Source: Drechslerella dactyloides
Taxonomy: Eukaryota > Ascomycota > Orbiliomycetes > Orbiliales > Orbiliaceae
DNA length: 64,000 nucleotides
Assembly: GCA_020064725.1 (NCBI GenBank)
Contig: JAGTWJ010000001.1
Span: forward strand, 1,178,001-1,242,000
Direction: 5' to 3'
Of this stretch, positions 23,600 to 34,943 are shown piece after piece. The notes under the pieces are model-generated. The model was given only the letters and a program-made list of their open reading frames with translations, was not told where the DNA came from and made no database searches. The position numbers were made by a program, and so were the translations under genes. Within the stretch, counting starts at the first letter, position 1. Every line of letters starts with the position of its first letter.

Positions 23600-26151
23600 T
23601 TACCTCCTCTGCTTGTTTGTGCTTTTGCCGCCAGCTTTCATCTTCTTCTTCGAAAGATTCCCTGACTTGACACCGCGCGTGTTCCCCACTTCCCGAATCG
23701 CCCGCGTCTTCTTGAATACCCGGTTACCTTCCTCCTTCATTTCGTCCCGGCTCGCCAGCTTTCGTTGCAGTTTACCACTCAGCCTCGTCTTTTTCTTCTT
23801 CTCAAGCACGGTGCCATTCAACTCAACTTTCCCAGCCTCTTTAGCCCTCTTCTTGTCCTTTTCGCTCTCGAACCACGTCCGCCGTGGGCGCGAGCTGATT
23901 TCTTCTTCATATTTGATCAAATTCTCACCCTTACGCACTTGCATTTCTGCTTGCAGTAGCTGTTTTTCAGCTTTTTCATCCTCTAAAATTGCCTCCACAT
24001 CATGTTCCATTCGATCGAGTTGTTCAGTCAGCTCATCGACTCTTGCAACATCCAGCGTCCTTGAGACAACCTTTCCAGTCTCCTGGCCTGCCTTGATTGC
24101 CTTCTTAACGATCTTGCGATCTGCTTCAGCAGCCAGGGTGATCGCTCGCCCAGACCTACCCGCACGCGCGGTACGACCCACGCGGTGGGTATAAATCTCG
24201 TGAGACTGCGGCAACTCAAAGTTTATAACAAATGAAACATTCTTGATATCCAGGCCACGCGAGGCCAGATCAGTAGCGAGCAGGAAATCGACAGCCCCAT
24301 CACGGAACTGCTCGACAGCTCTTATGCGCTACGGAGATAGATATATATTAGATATTGCTCGCGTAAAGAATGGGCGTAGAGACTTACCTGTTCCTGACTG
24401 AGGCTGCCGTGAAGCTCCGCAGCTTTCAACCCGAGCAGCCCGAATATTATCCTAACTCTATGCGCATACACCTTACTTCTGAAGAAGACAATGCATCGTG
24501 ACTTGTAATGCTCTTTCACGAGCAGCACCAGCATTGCCAATCTCGAGCCCTCACGACCCGGCCGAATACGTATAAACTCCTGTGTCAAAGTCGCTACCAC
24601 CGACTTTTTCGAGTCGACCAACAATCGCACCGGCTTCTGCATCCCTACACGTACGAGTTTGTCCACGCTGTCGGTCATTGTCGCAGAGAAGAGCATCGTC
24701 TGTCGACTCTTTGGCAGTGTTTTCAGGATCTCATCCAACTCATCCGCAAATCCGTCTTCAAGCATGCGATCTGCCTCATCCAGGACCAGGATCTCGATGC
24801 CGTCTGTGTGGAAGCTCGGCGAGTTTCGCATATGATCGATGAACCGACCCGGTGTAGCAATCACGATATCCGGTCGTTGTCGCAACTCCGCCTCCTGTGC
24901 CTTCAGCGACAACCCACCAACTGCGAGAGAAAACTTGATGTCGGTGAATGCTGCGAGCTTAACGGCAACGGAGTGTACCTGTATCGCGAGTTCACGAGTT
25001 GGCGTCAAGATCACCACTCGGGTTTGTGGTACCTTCTTCGGCCGATATAGTAGGCGTTCAAGTATCGGGACCATGTATGCAGCGGTTTTGCCGGACCCTG
25101 TAACAGCACCGCCAACGATGTCACGGGCGAGCAGAGCGATGGGGATCGTGCGAGATTGAATTGCAGTTGGTGTGGTAAAGTTGATGTGTGCCAAGCCACG
25201 GAGGATAGGGCGGGAAAGATTCATATGTTGGAAGGAGGTTGTCGTGGATGTGGCGGGGTGATCAGTTGCCGGGGCGAAGAAGGCAGCTTTGGCAAGCCGC
25301 GCCTGTTCGGTTTCAGGCTCGCTGTCCGAGTCCGATGCGGAAGCGGCGTCGTCATCGGGATGGGGTACTTCAGACAGAACTGAGTCAGAGTCAGAGTCTC
25401 CATCTACCCGCGCACCATTCTCGCTATCAGATTCGGAGTCTTTGTCGCTGTTGGCTTCGCTCTCTCCCTCAGACGAAGCGCCTGCGCCAAATTCTGCCTC
25501 GGAGTCATCGTCATCGCGAAGAAGCTTGCCCACTAGATCCTCCTCCGGGCTATCGGAATCACTACCCGTGCCGCTTTCAGTCTCTTCCACCTCTTCATCA
25601 GAACTTTTCCCCATGCCATCCGCTTGCGGTACTCCATTTTTGGCCTTGCGCTTGCTGATAAGCTCGTCGATGTCCACGCCTTTCTTCTGTTCGCTCATTC
25701 CAGACCTCGCGCCCTCGAACCCCCAGCCATCAAAGTCGCCTACAGCTCCATTATCAAGGTCTCCAATCTGAAAATCGAAGTCTGAGTCCAAGTCTGAGTC
25801 CTTGCTCTTCTGTTGGCGTTGTTGCTGTTTCTTTGATGCACGCGCCGCAGCTTGGTCCGCGCCGCGCTTCCGCTTCGTCCCACGCGGTTGTACGGGATTG
25901 CCGTTCGACGGCACAGGCAGCCTGTCCGATTCATGTGGCACTACAGGAGCACCAATGTCATCGTCGCTGGGTGCGTCCGTATCCGATTCATCGTCAGGTA
26001 TGTCATCCGAGTCAGAAATAGTGAGGACAAAATCGTCTTCCCGTAGGGCGGATCTTCGGTTTGTTATGGGTTGTGGCGATAATCTTCCCTTAATCGTTAC
26101 TCGAGATGGGGGCCGGTCGTTGGACTTCTCCGTGGGCTTTTGCTTCGCCAT
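23600..26151 (-). CDS. drs1: DEAD-box ATP-dependent RNA helicase Drs1
   Basis: Two exons on the minus strand, 26151..24388 and 24328..23600, giving 830 residues; the 59-nt intron has GTAAGT and GTAG ends. Drs1 (human DDX27) is a nucleolar helicase needed for 27S pre-rRNA processing and 60S subunit assembly. The N-terminal 300 residues are very acidic and Ser-rich with nuclear localisation-like basic patches (GTKRKRGAD). The helicase core then follows: Q motif region (NLSRPILRGLAHINFTTPTAIQ), motif I AVTGSGKT, Ia PTRELAIQ, II LDEADRM, III FSATM, and in exon 2 motif VI HRVGRTARAGRSG. The C-terminus is Lys/Arg-rich with a coiled coil. I chose the ATG at 26151 (MAKQKPTEKS) because the in-frame upstream extension is basic, low-complexity and unlike the family. 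It is an essential housekeeping gene sitting between members of the accessory subtilase cluster. Confidence 0.93.
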
Positions 26152-27298
26152 TGTGGACGGCGGGTGATGGTAGGCGGCGGTGCGGTTTTGCGATGGAGTT
26201 TGCAGTCGAAAGTTTCTTGCGCTGCGCGCTGGACGAAAATTTTTGGCACGTCGCGGATGTGTCTTTCTTTCTTTTTCTTTTTTGATCTCTTTGCTTTTTG
26301 CGCGGTGTAACATTAGCACGACCACACAACACACGATTCACAGTGCTGCCAGCTACTCGAGGCTTCAACGGAAAGCACGGCGAAATGTTTGTTAGGAGGC
26401 AGGGCATAAAGGCACAGGGATCCGGAAGCAGACCCATGAGATGCCTTCATGAAGTACCAATCAGGCTATACGCTTTAAGTTGTCTACTAACATACCTTTT
26501 GTTCACCCCTCTTACATGTGAATCCCGCAGCATGCTAGCGCTCGCACCCATACGGATGGAAAAACTATACGCCTATGCAGGAACCTTTCTACAGCAATCC
26601 AGACGGCGGCTGGCCCCGAGACTACAATCCAGAGTACGAGAACTTATTGATCAAAGAAAACAACACAAGCGCACAAGATAAACCTCGTGCATCCAATAAA
26701 TATATGCACTGGCAGTAACTCTCCTGATAATAGAATCTGACAGATGGATGAACTACTGAAACTTAATTAGGCTTGGAGCAATTAACGGGGGCTATATACG
26801 GAACATCCAGCTCTTTCCTAAGCCGTTAGCGATGTCACCTGAATCAAACCTTATGAAAGTATCCGTGGGGGATCCAGAGGCTTAACACCTTGCCACTACA
26901 AGATGCCAAGTTCTCTTGTGGCGCACTTGACGGATGCTTGATTGTCCCTCCGATGCCCGTTAGAATATTACTACACAGAGGTTACTAACCAGCGTAAAAC
27001 TACTAACATTCAGCTTATAAAGCCTGGGTCGCGCAGTATTGACCAGCCTTGGGGCTGGATGTATACCCCAAAGGAGCAGGGATAATATATAACCGCCGAT
27101 ATATTTCTGTAACACTATTGGTGAATCGATAAACCCTCCCACCTTAAGCTCTTTGGTTCTAAGGACCCGTATCAATTATTTCTAAAATCTCAGCATTACA
27201 CCAAAAAAACTCTTTTGCTTGTAAATAGCTACAAGTAACATTTGCAGATTTTCATTTTCGCATTCCAAGCCAGCACATGAGTGCAAAACTTTTACAGA
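26152..27298. other. Intergenic, divergent promoters of drs1 and the free-domain gene
   Basis: Divergent start codons flank 1.15 kb. The drs1-proximal part has a T-rich run (26265-26290, read on plus) typical of fungal promoters. The remainder is AT-rich with nothing recognised. Confidence 0.5.
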
Positions 27299-28554
27299 AT
27301 GGGTAGGACACAGTCAATCTCCTCCCTCTCGCTCTGTGCTGCAATATGGATCCTCTGCATCTTTTCATCACATATTTCGGTCGGTCTGGCAGCAGTTTCA
27401 ACATCAGACCACGAAACATACACGTCAACCACAGAACAGTCTCGTACAGGCCATGAGGATAGCTCAATGTCACACACTAAAGTCCAAAGTTCTACCACAA
27501 CGCCCACCCAGAGCATTACCTCACCCTCCAGCACTTACACCACAAAAACGACGTCGCATAAACAATCATCCCAGCCATGGGATGATCGGAACCGCGTCAT
27601 GGTAAGGTAAGTATCGCATCTCAAATCTCACAAATTCGCTACAAAAGCATCCTCTCACTCAAGATCCCATAGTCCCACGGCCACTTCCAAGGCCAAGGGA
27701 GGCGATACCGAAATTCCTATTGAAGACAACCCTGCCGATTTCAACTGGGGGAACGATGAACCTGTCACAATAGCTGCCGACATGTTTCCAAAATCGACAT
27801 CTAAGGAAGAGAGCCACTATCCGAAATCTTCTGCGTTCAACATGACTTACAAAGTGGCCCAGCCAAGTAGAAGCATCATAAAGTATCTCAATTTCACACG
27901 AACAGCCACGGTCACACGCAACTACACATTGCCTTACCCAGGAAGAGTGCGCACCGTGCCTACCACTGTTACTGCTACCATCACAAACAAATGGAGCTCA
28001 GCATTCAGTTGCATCAGGACAAAAACGGTCACTTCCACTACGACAACAACACACACAAGCACCAAGACAATGTGCCCGTCCTCCAAGGGCGACGGTGGTC
28101 TTCTCAGGCGCTTTGCAATGCCGAAGGCCACATCTTCCGTCTCACATCCCCCGTATCATCCGTGCACAATCTCAAAGAGTCGGACTTGAGTTGCTGGCAA
28201 GTGCCTAAAGGCACCAAAAAATCTAGAACTCTGGTATTCCAGAAGCCAGAAGACAATATCAAGCTTCTCTTTTGCAGAATATTCAATTCGTCAGACCCGG
28301 ATCCAGGCATGTCGTACTCGTACTATAACCCTGGAGAAGGGAGAGGTGGGAATTATGAAATGGGAATCAGTTGGCCGCAGCCGAAACTGAAGCCTACGAA
28401 GGAAGAATGTCAAGAGTACTTGCTCAGGATTTTCCACGACTGTAAAACAAGAGATGACCAGCAGAAGCCTAAAATTGCCGGTGGAAGGTTAGTGATGCCG
28501 AATGGTGTATTTTATTTTCTGCGAGCCACGGACCCCACTCGCTACTACGATTGA
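27299..28554 (+). CDS. Secreted protein with the subtilase C-terminal-type Cys domain, no protease
   Basis: The start at 27299 gives a signal peptide (LSLCAAIWILCIFSSHISVG) followed by a Ser/Thr-rich region. An intron at 27607-27663 (GTAAGT...CAAG) keeps frame; an acceptor nine bases further also fits. Exon 2 continues Thr-rich (TVTSTTTTTHTSTKT). The gene ends in a different frame, open to 28554. That frame encodes a domain matching the C-termini of both neighbouring subtilases: Cys-x26-Cys, then GISWPQPKLKPTKEEC, a His-Asp-Cys, then IAGGRLVMPNGVFYF. The switch happens between about 28028 and 28180. Candidate introns that restore phase are 28028-28107 and 28094-28176, neither with a good branch site; otherwise it is a frameshift and the gene is broken. 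No subtilase core is present, so it looks like a free accessory domain. Function unknown. Confidence 0.55.
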
Positions 28555-30152
28555 TTGTGTTGTCATTTAATATGCGCTGTATGGTTACATATACAAGAAT
28601 GCCAGTTTCGTCTCGCTTTTTTAAAGAATGCATATGAATATAAAATGCACTTGCGTAGCCTAGAAGTAAATACACTCAGGCCAATGTTTCAAAGATCTAC
28701 GGCATTGGATTTTCATGTATACTGCAAGTTGAACTATGTCCACAGGCTAGGCCCGAAAATAAAGGGATGTCGACTATGGACATAGATATATTCCCATCGC
28801 ATTTTAACATTGATTTTGATCTCTGAGTCTATATCTAGCACCCAACGGAAGGTTGTGCCCGTCGACGGCGGCTGGACAGCTCAATTCTCGACCGCTAATT
28901 ACTACTCTTCATTTGCGGCACTACCACTACTTAAAATCTCGCCTACCTATTCGTACGCCTTGTGTATGCATCCAACATATAGTTTCGCCACATTGTGTCA
29001 AAGCGAGAGCAATCCGGCGTCAAGTGACAGACCAGAAGTAAAGAATGATACGGGCTTATCAACCCATGGATCAAAACTCGGACAATCGAACTACCTATTT
29101 TCAGTTTCACGCGCGGCTTAGCGTTGTATACGCATCGATCCGCTTAGCGCCTCCGAGTGACGCCCTCTTCGCCACTCATGGACACTACCTCAAACGTTTA
29201 ATACTGCAATCCAAATATTCAATATCGTCCCCGCCGTATCAACATTGAAAGACCCAGCCTTTTTTGCACAGCAAAGGATCGATTGGGCGTAAGCCAACTA
29301 AGGATAGCTCACGCTGGGTAACCCCTGTACAGTTGTGATGTGATGTTGCCCGTTTCATAATACGGAGGGGGCACTTGAGACTATACCTATCAACTACGCC
29401 GTTTAGCGTTTGTCAATACAGTATATTATCGCGATTCCGTACACAGCTGATGGTGTTTTGTTGTTGCCCATCCGCAACGTAGCAGTCCCACCTCGTTCGT
29501 TCAAAGCTAGCCCAGGACTGAGCATAACGGATTGCATCGGTTGATCAGTTGGGGATAAGCTGGTCTCGCAGCAAGGAAGGGTCTGGTTTACGAGACCAGG
29601 ATAAGCCTGTTGTTAGTGCCAAGCAAATTTAACAGCATCGCCATGGCCACAGCTATACAGGCAGTTACGTTTCAATTGGTCCTACTCTACTCAAGGAAGG
29701 GTTTGGTTTACGAGACCACTCTCCTCACGCTCGCGAAGTCATATATATTTGCAAGGGCGCAAAGCCACTCGACGCGGCAAGGCACTATAGCTTGCATGTT
29801 AAACCGGCTTTGTAGTGCGATCAGCCAACGGATTTGTGTGCACAGTTTCGTAAAAACTTCGAGGGCGGGTATCAGACTCTGATCCCGAAATAGTACTTTT
29901 GCAATCAGAGGGCCCTACTCTTTCTCCCAGCTAGCGAAAGTCATAGATCTGATACCAGTGCTCCTTGTTTTCCGCATCAAGGCTAGTATTGCAGTAAGTA
30001 TCATGTGTGGTATTACCGCTCGAGATACCCCACTAAGCTTGCATTACACGTTTACGATTCCGGATGCGCATTTCGAAATATCACGACTCTAGAACTACAG
30101 CTGTGTCCTTGGAAAACGATACCCTCTGGGACACTCGAGATTGGTTGAAGGG
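28555..30152. other. Intergenic with direct and inverted repeats
   Basis: 1.6 kb between the free-domain gene and the second subtilase. It holds the 27-nt direct repeat and the hairpin listed separately. No coding frame is convincing. Confidence 0.5.
29560..29718. repeat. 27-nt direct repeat, one copy with a 9-bp inverted repeat
   Basis: The sequence starting CAAGGAAGGGT occurs at 29572-29598 and 29692-29718, same orientation, with one C/T difference (TCTGG versus TTTGG). The first copy also forms a perfect 9-bp inverted repeat, CTGGTCTCG (29560-29568) with CGAGACCAG (29591-29599). These may be remnants of a small mobile element; no terminal repeats or target duplication are clear. Confidence 0.7.
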
Positions 30153-33100
30153 ATGAAATTTCCCAAAACTTTCACGCACTTAATCACATCTCGTATCCTA
30201 TTAATTTTGCTGGTCAAAGCCCCTCTCATCTTCGCATCCATCCACGACGCAACGAAGAATCCAGCAGATCCCGAACACCGACCTATCGCCGCTCCAGAGT
30301 ACAGCCAGGACCAATCGAGCGACCTGGAAGCGCAACGCGCCACTCTTGGGCCCGAAGATGGCGCCATAATCGAGCCGTATATATTCTTCCTCCGGGAACA
30401 AGCTAGATTGAATACGAATGTACACGCAGCGCTTGTAGACGAATTGGAAGGAATCTCCCACAAAAGCAGTTCAGACCATGTACTCCAAAGTGAAAATATG
30501 GGGACCTATTTCTACCTGAGGAGCACGACATGGACTGATGCGCAAAAGTTTGCCCAGAAGCACAGGAAACATGTACGTTGCTAAGTCTGATTACGGGTTG
30601 AGAATCATGGGTGAATGTACAAAAGTAATGCTAATCTCGCGATATATACAGATATCCGCAGCGACAAGGTATCTCTCGCTCGCCAATATTAATATAAAAC
30701 AAAAGAAGGAAAACTTTTCTCCCAATGATTTCGATTCCAAGCCTCACGCCCCCCACATTGACAACCCACCGACGATCGAGGCGGCCCGGAAGATTAACTC
30801 ATTCCCCCACGACGACCACCCACGGAGAATAAGTATTCCAGAAGGACCCCTAAACGACAGACGCACCAAGGGCGAGGCTGGACATCGAAGAGTTCATATA
30901 TATGCGCTTGATGCATATGCAGATGTCGACTTTGAACATGAGGTAAGGACAACCACGACAAGCATCAAGATTTATTGATATCGATAAAATTTCAAGATAT
31001 TGTAAGCCGAAGCTCAACTTTCCTATTCTAGGCTTTCCAGCACGCGCAGGCCAGTGGAAAACTCGCAAGACCAGTGTACGTTGGTCCAAAGTCGGGACGA
31101 GACCGTCGCACATACGTGCATAGCCAAAGCCATCAGGGAACAGGTGTGCTCGGAATCTTGATAGGTCATCGAACCGGTGTAGCACGACACAGCAACGTCC
31201 TCGTGAATACCATCAGCTTGAGCGATGGAGAGTCCCGCGAAGGAGATCCCCTCCTTCTCAGTGCCCTAGTTCAACTTTATGATGCGATTTTATCAGATCA
31301 CGCAGTCGATGATGCGGTGATTGTTTACCTATCGCCGCAGCGGTATCGCCATGTCTCGAGCGAGCTATCTTGTAGCAAGATGGTGCTCGGCAGATGGTTG
31401 AAAGAAATAATGCAGCTCCTTGGAACATTAGAGAATGTGATAATAGTGACAGCCGAGGGCGATAATGAAGAGGTGAGTGTGATCGGAGTCGACTCACTTA
31501 TCCACCAATATCGAGTGACGACGCACGTATCTGATGAAATTTACCTACATAGAACATGACCTGGCCAACAGCAACGGATCAGTTATCGAATCTGATAGTG
31601 ATTGGTGGTATCGACAAAGCCGGTATTAGAATATCTCCAAGAGATAATGTCTGGGCGTACGCTCTAGCTCAGGATATATTAGTTCCTGCAGGGGTGAGCA
31701 AGAGCAAATATCATCGGAGGAATGGTACTGCGTTAGGTGAGTAGACGGATATACCCCTTCCTTGTCTCTCGGGCCAGGCGCCCTCGCCTTCTGCCAGCGG
31801 TCGACGTTTACGTCAACTGGTGTACTTCATATCCACTCTACATGTCTAACACGATCTACTCTAAAATACAGCCGCGGCCGCCGTCTCCGGCATTCTGGCC
31901 GGCCATCTGTCCAGACATCCAGAGCTCTCAGTACAAGAGGCGAAGAGCGGGCTACGAGAAGCTTCGCGCCTAAGACACGGGGCAATAGGTGACATACCGA
32001 TCGTTTGGAGCGGTGAGAAAGTTGACCACAGCAAATCCCGCCTCAACGGCGCAGCGACGCCGGTTCACTATCGCCAAAGTCGTAAAACCAGACCAGAACA
32101 TATACTGGACCCAAAGAGCCGCGATGCAATCATCGCTGCGAATCACACGCTGCCCACCCTCCCCACAACCTTTCTCCACAAGCGCAATCCGTTCCCAAAA
32201 CCCGGCTACGTGACCAGCACCCAGGTCGTCTTGCAAATTGATCTGCGCCCTTATCGGTCGCGGAAGACGACGACAACCAAGTACAGTATACAATCCACCG
32301 CCACGGCCACCAAGACCCGCACACGGGTCTCGGTCATGCCCGTGCGAGAAATGTTCACTTCGCTCAAATACGCCGTGGCGACTACCATCGTTGCGGTACC
32401 CACCGAGATTAAATCTGACTTCAAACGAACCTGTTACGGCCTTAATCGCGGGGCCTATTTTCAAGCTAACAAGGCCGTAGATGAATACATTAGAGAGACA
32501 TTCTGCCGTGAACTCGTTTACAGCAAACGAAAGGGAGACAAGGACGTCCAAGAAGTTGGAGACAAGGGAAAGTGTGGTTCGGTACGCTTCTACACTAACC
32601 CAGACCGCGCGATGAGCAACTGCGCCTGGGAAAGCAAAGCGTTTGAAGGCACGCTGGGGGAGGTGAGCATAGGCGTCTCTTGGACCGATGAAACCCTACG
32701 ACCCTCATATGATACCTGCGTGAAAGTTCTACTTGAGCAGCTGGTCTATGGCTGCGACACCGAGGTCACCGATAACCCGCTCAACTACAAGGGTGGCGGC
32801 AAGGTCGTTCATGATGACAAGCTGTACTACTGGATTGACCCACAGCGCAATTTCGACCGCATGCGGAAGCCATGGCCGCCACGAAAGAGATTCCTCGTCT
32901 GTGAGCGGGGCCCGAAAAAGAGTAACGCTGGTTCAAAGATTCGTATCGATTATATTATCAATCAAAGTTATCGCTGCGTCGGGGCGGGGTTTGGCGACGG
33001 AATCGGCCGGTCGGGGCTTTCTAAACCGTTACGGAAGGACGCGAGCTGCCGATCCCGTTTTTCGAAAAACTTCGAATTGAAGTGGGAACTCATCAACAAT

Positions 33101-33271
33101 CCAATGTCCCCGGTCGAGTTTAACCTGACGCTCTCGGGGCTTTCTGAGCCTGACAATTGTATCATTCATACTTTCAACAACGAATTCGGCGGCTCAATCG
33201 ATATAAATCTCAAAGGTTGGTCGCAGCCAATCAACTACGATTATGATCTCCCGGGCCCGCACCTCAAATGA
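30153..33271 (+). CDS. Secreted pseudo-subtilase: catalytic Ser replaced by Ala, same C-terminal domain
   Basis: Five exons: 30153-30572, 30652-30942, 31032-31472, 31553-31736 and 31872-33271, giving 911 residues, with all phases closing. A hydrophobic N-terminus (LITSRILLILLVKAPLIFAS) is a signal peptide or anchor. The S8 core is divergent. The Asp is kept (Asp227 in YALDAYADVDFEHE). The His is kept but followed by an extra Gln (His271 in SHQGTGVLGILIG). The nucleophile position reads NGTALG, Ala444 encoded by GCG at 31730-31732, where its paralogue has GTSF. The introns after the Asp block and directly after the Ser block are at the same places as in the gene at 18856-22755. The C-terminal domain (about 690-911) repeats the pattern: Cys-x23-Cys, TLRPSYDTC, GCDTEVTDNPLNYKGGG. 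The frame is long and undamaged, so it is likely expressed as a pseudoenzyme. Confidence 0.78.
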
Positions 33272-34736
33272 CCGTGTTCGAGTACTAGTACCCGGTCTCT
33301 TTGAGGTTTTCCATATATCATCGCTTGTAATGTTCGTGCGCGTATGTTTTATATCTACACATATATCAAGGCGTCGAGTGCCTCTGCAGCTCTGTACGCT
33401 CAATATAAATATATGGGCCCGGAAGAGAGACCAGTGGGATCTAGGCAGTGCTTTCTCCATCTCTCGTTCCACCTCTCTTCGTAGATCTACCATGCTTCTC
33501 ATCAAGGATAAATTTTCAATGAGGCATCGCTACGACATCAATTCGAGCCGTTAGCATTTGCAATCATCTTGTACGTATACATCATGGCAGTCGTATAATC
33601 CTGTTAGATTTAAACGACTAGAGGGCCACCTTGTAAGCAGAACGCGCGAGCGCAAATGTTTAATGTTTAATGTACGCAGTATAGTGCACGACATCATCTA
33701 TTCAAAGCTGCTTAGTAACCAGTCGTTTATATATTTACCCTTATCCAGGTGCGTATTTCTAAGAACCACCGTATCCTAGTTTACTTGTAAGCACTTCTTA
33801 TGCATTTAGCCGCTTACAAGTTTGCCCTCAAGCTAATCTTCCGCCAGAGCTGATGGCTTCAGACCAAATACCAGGTGAAAATCACCTCTAACAGGTTCAG
33901 GCACCTGGGTTCCTCTCTGAGTATATGCCGCATACTATATAAACCCGTCTTAGGAGACCTCGTATTTCACACCTAACAGCAGTTGTACGAGGAAAGCCTT
34001 GTAGATTATATTGCAATGTACCATGTATACTACCATGAGCAGTCGACACCAGAAAGAATAGAAGCGAGCACATCAGTATACTCGATATTGGTGCGGTAAT
34101 CTTCGATTCAACGAACAATTGACCGCACCGTAACTACACCCATCTGCTCGGATTTTATCAGAGATAGATACATACATACAGCTAGATTGGCCCATTCCTA
34201 TAGCTGGTTGCAGATAGATGCGGAGCCATGCATCGGTTCGACGCATCGATGGTATCAGCGAGATTGGCTCGCTCTGAGCTTTACGGTGTGCGCATACGCA
34301 GCAAGAAATTCGATATCAATTGCAACAGCAAGCTAAAACTCAGTAGTTTGCTAGAGATCTCGAGATAAAAATACATGATTACCGTTATAGAGAAAAACAA
34401 GGAAAGCGTGCGCACATGAGCGTTCGTCAGTCGGATCAATAGCTTGAGGTTGTATCTTTTAACGTGCGCAGATAAAGGGGACTACCGCCCGGGCGCCCCG
34501 CGGAGTTCAGGTAGTGGGTGGAGGAGTAACGGTAACGTGATGCATCTGTACTACAGTTTTCGTTGGTATTAGTTAATAACGGTAAATATACCTTTGCGTA
34601 CCTAGGTAACCTCCAAAGGGAAAATGCAGCCATACAATAATACAAGCCATACCTAAAGCAAGATAAACACCATGCAGCCAGCAAATTCACGACAGCCCCC
34701 AGGGACAGAAGTCGTAATCGCGGTGCAGCAGTCATA
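33272..34736. other. Intergenic, nothing recognised
   Basis: AT-rich 3' flank of the pseudo-subtilase and 3' flank of the CaaX ORF. A 99-codon minus frame at 34436-34735 has no family resemblance and is not called. Confidence 0.5.
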
Positions 34737-34943
34737 TCACATTATCGAGCACCCGAACATGCTAACACCCCTTGGCGGTCCTCCTCCGCGGCTTGACATA
34801 TTCAAACCGCCACTGTCGGCATCCTTGCCGGTGCCGCCATGAGCACAGGTTCCACTGGTACCTGCGGTGATAGCGACCGCGATGCCGGCGGTGGAGCCGG
34901 AAGCCGGGATAGAACTCGGCAGCGTGATCTTTGGTGGGTCCAT
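34737..34943 (-). CDS. Small protein ending in a CaaX prenylation box (CSIM)
   Basis: A single-exon minus-strand ORF of 68 residues starts MDPPKITLPSSIPAS and ends GVSMFGCSIM, followed at once by TGA. Cys-Ser-Ile-Met is a canonical farnesylation CaaX box (the same four residues as in prelamin A). The body is Gly/Ser/Thr/Pro-rich with no hydrophobic signal peptide and one further Cys (GTSGTCAHGG). A TATATATT element lies about 235 nt upstream on the same strand (near 35180). Small, signal-less, CaaX-terminated proteins include the a-factor-type mating pheromone precursors of ascomycetes, though those of filamentous species are usually 20-40 residues. I cannot assign a function: pheromone precursor, small prenylated signalling or membrane-tethered protein, or a chance ORF are all possible. 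The exact CaaX followed by the stop codon is the main support. Confidence 0.5.
   Translation of the reverse strand: MDPPKITLPSSIPASGSTAGIAVAITAGTSGTCAHGGTGKDADSGGLNMSSRGGGPPRGVSMFGCSIM

Noticed and set aside
25289..25771. 160-codon Ser-rich plus-strand ORF
   Set aside because: Antisense of the acidic Asp/Glu/Ser region of drs1.
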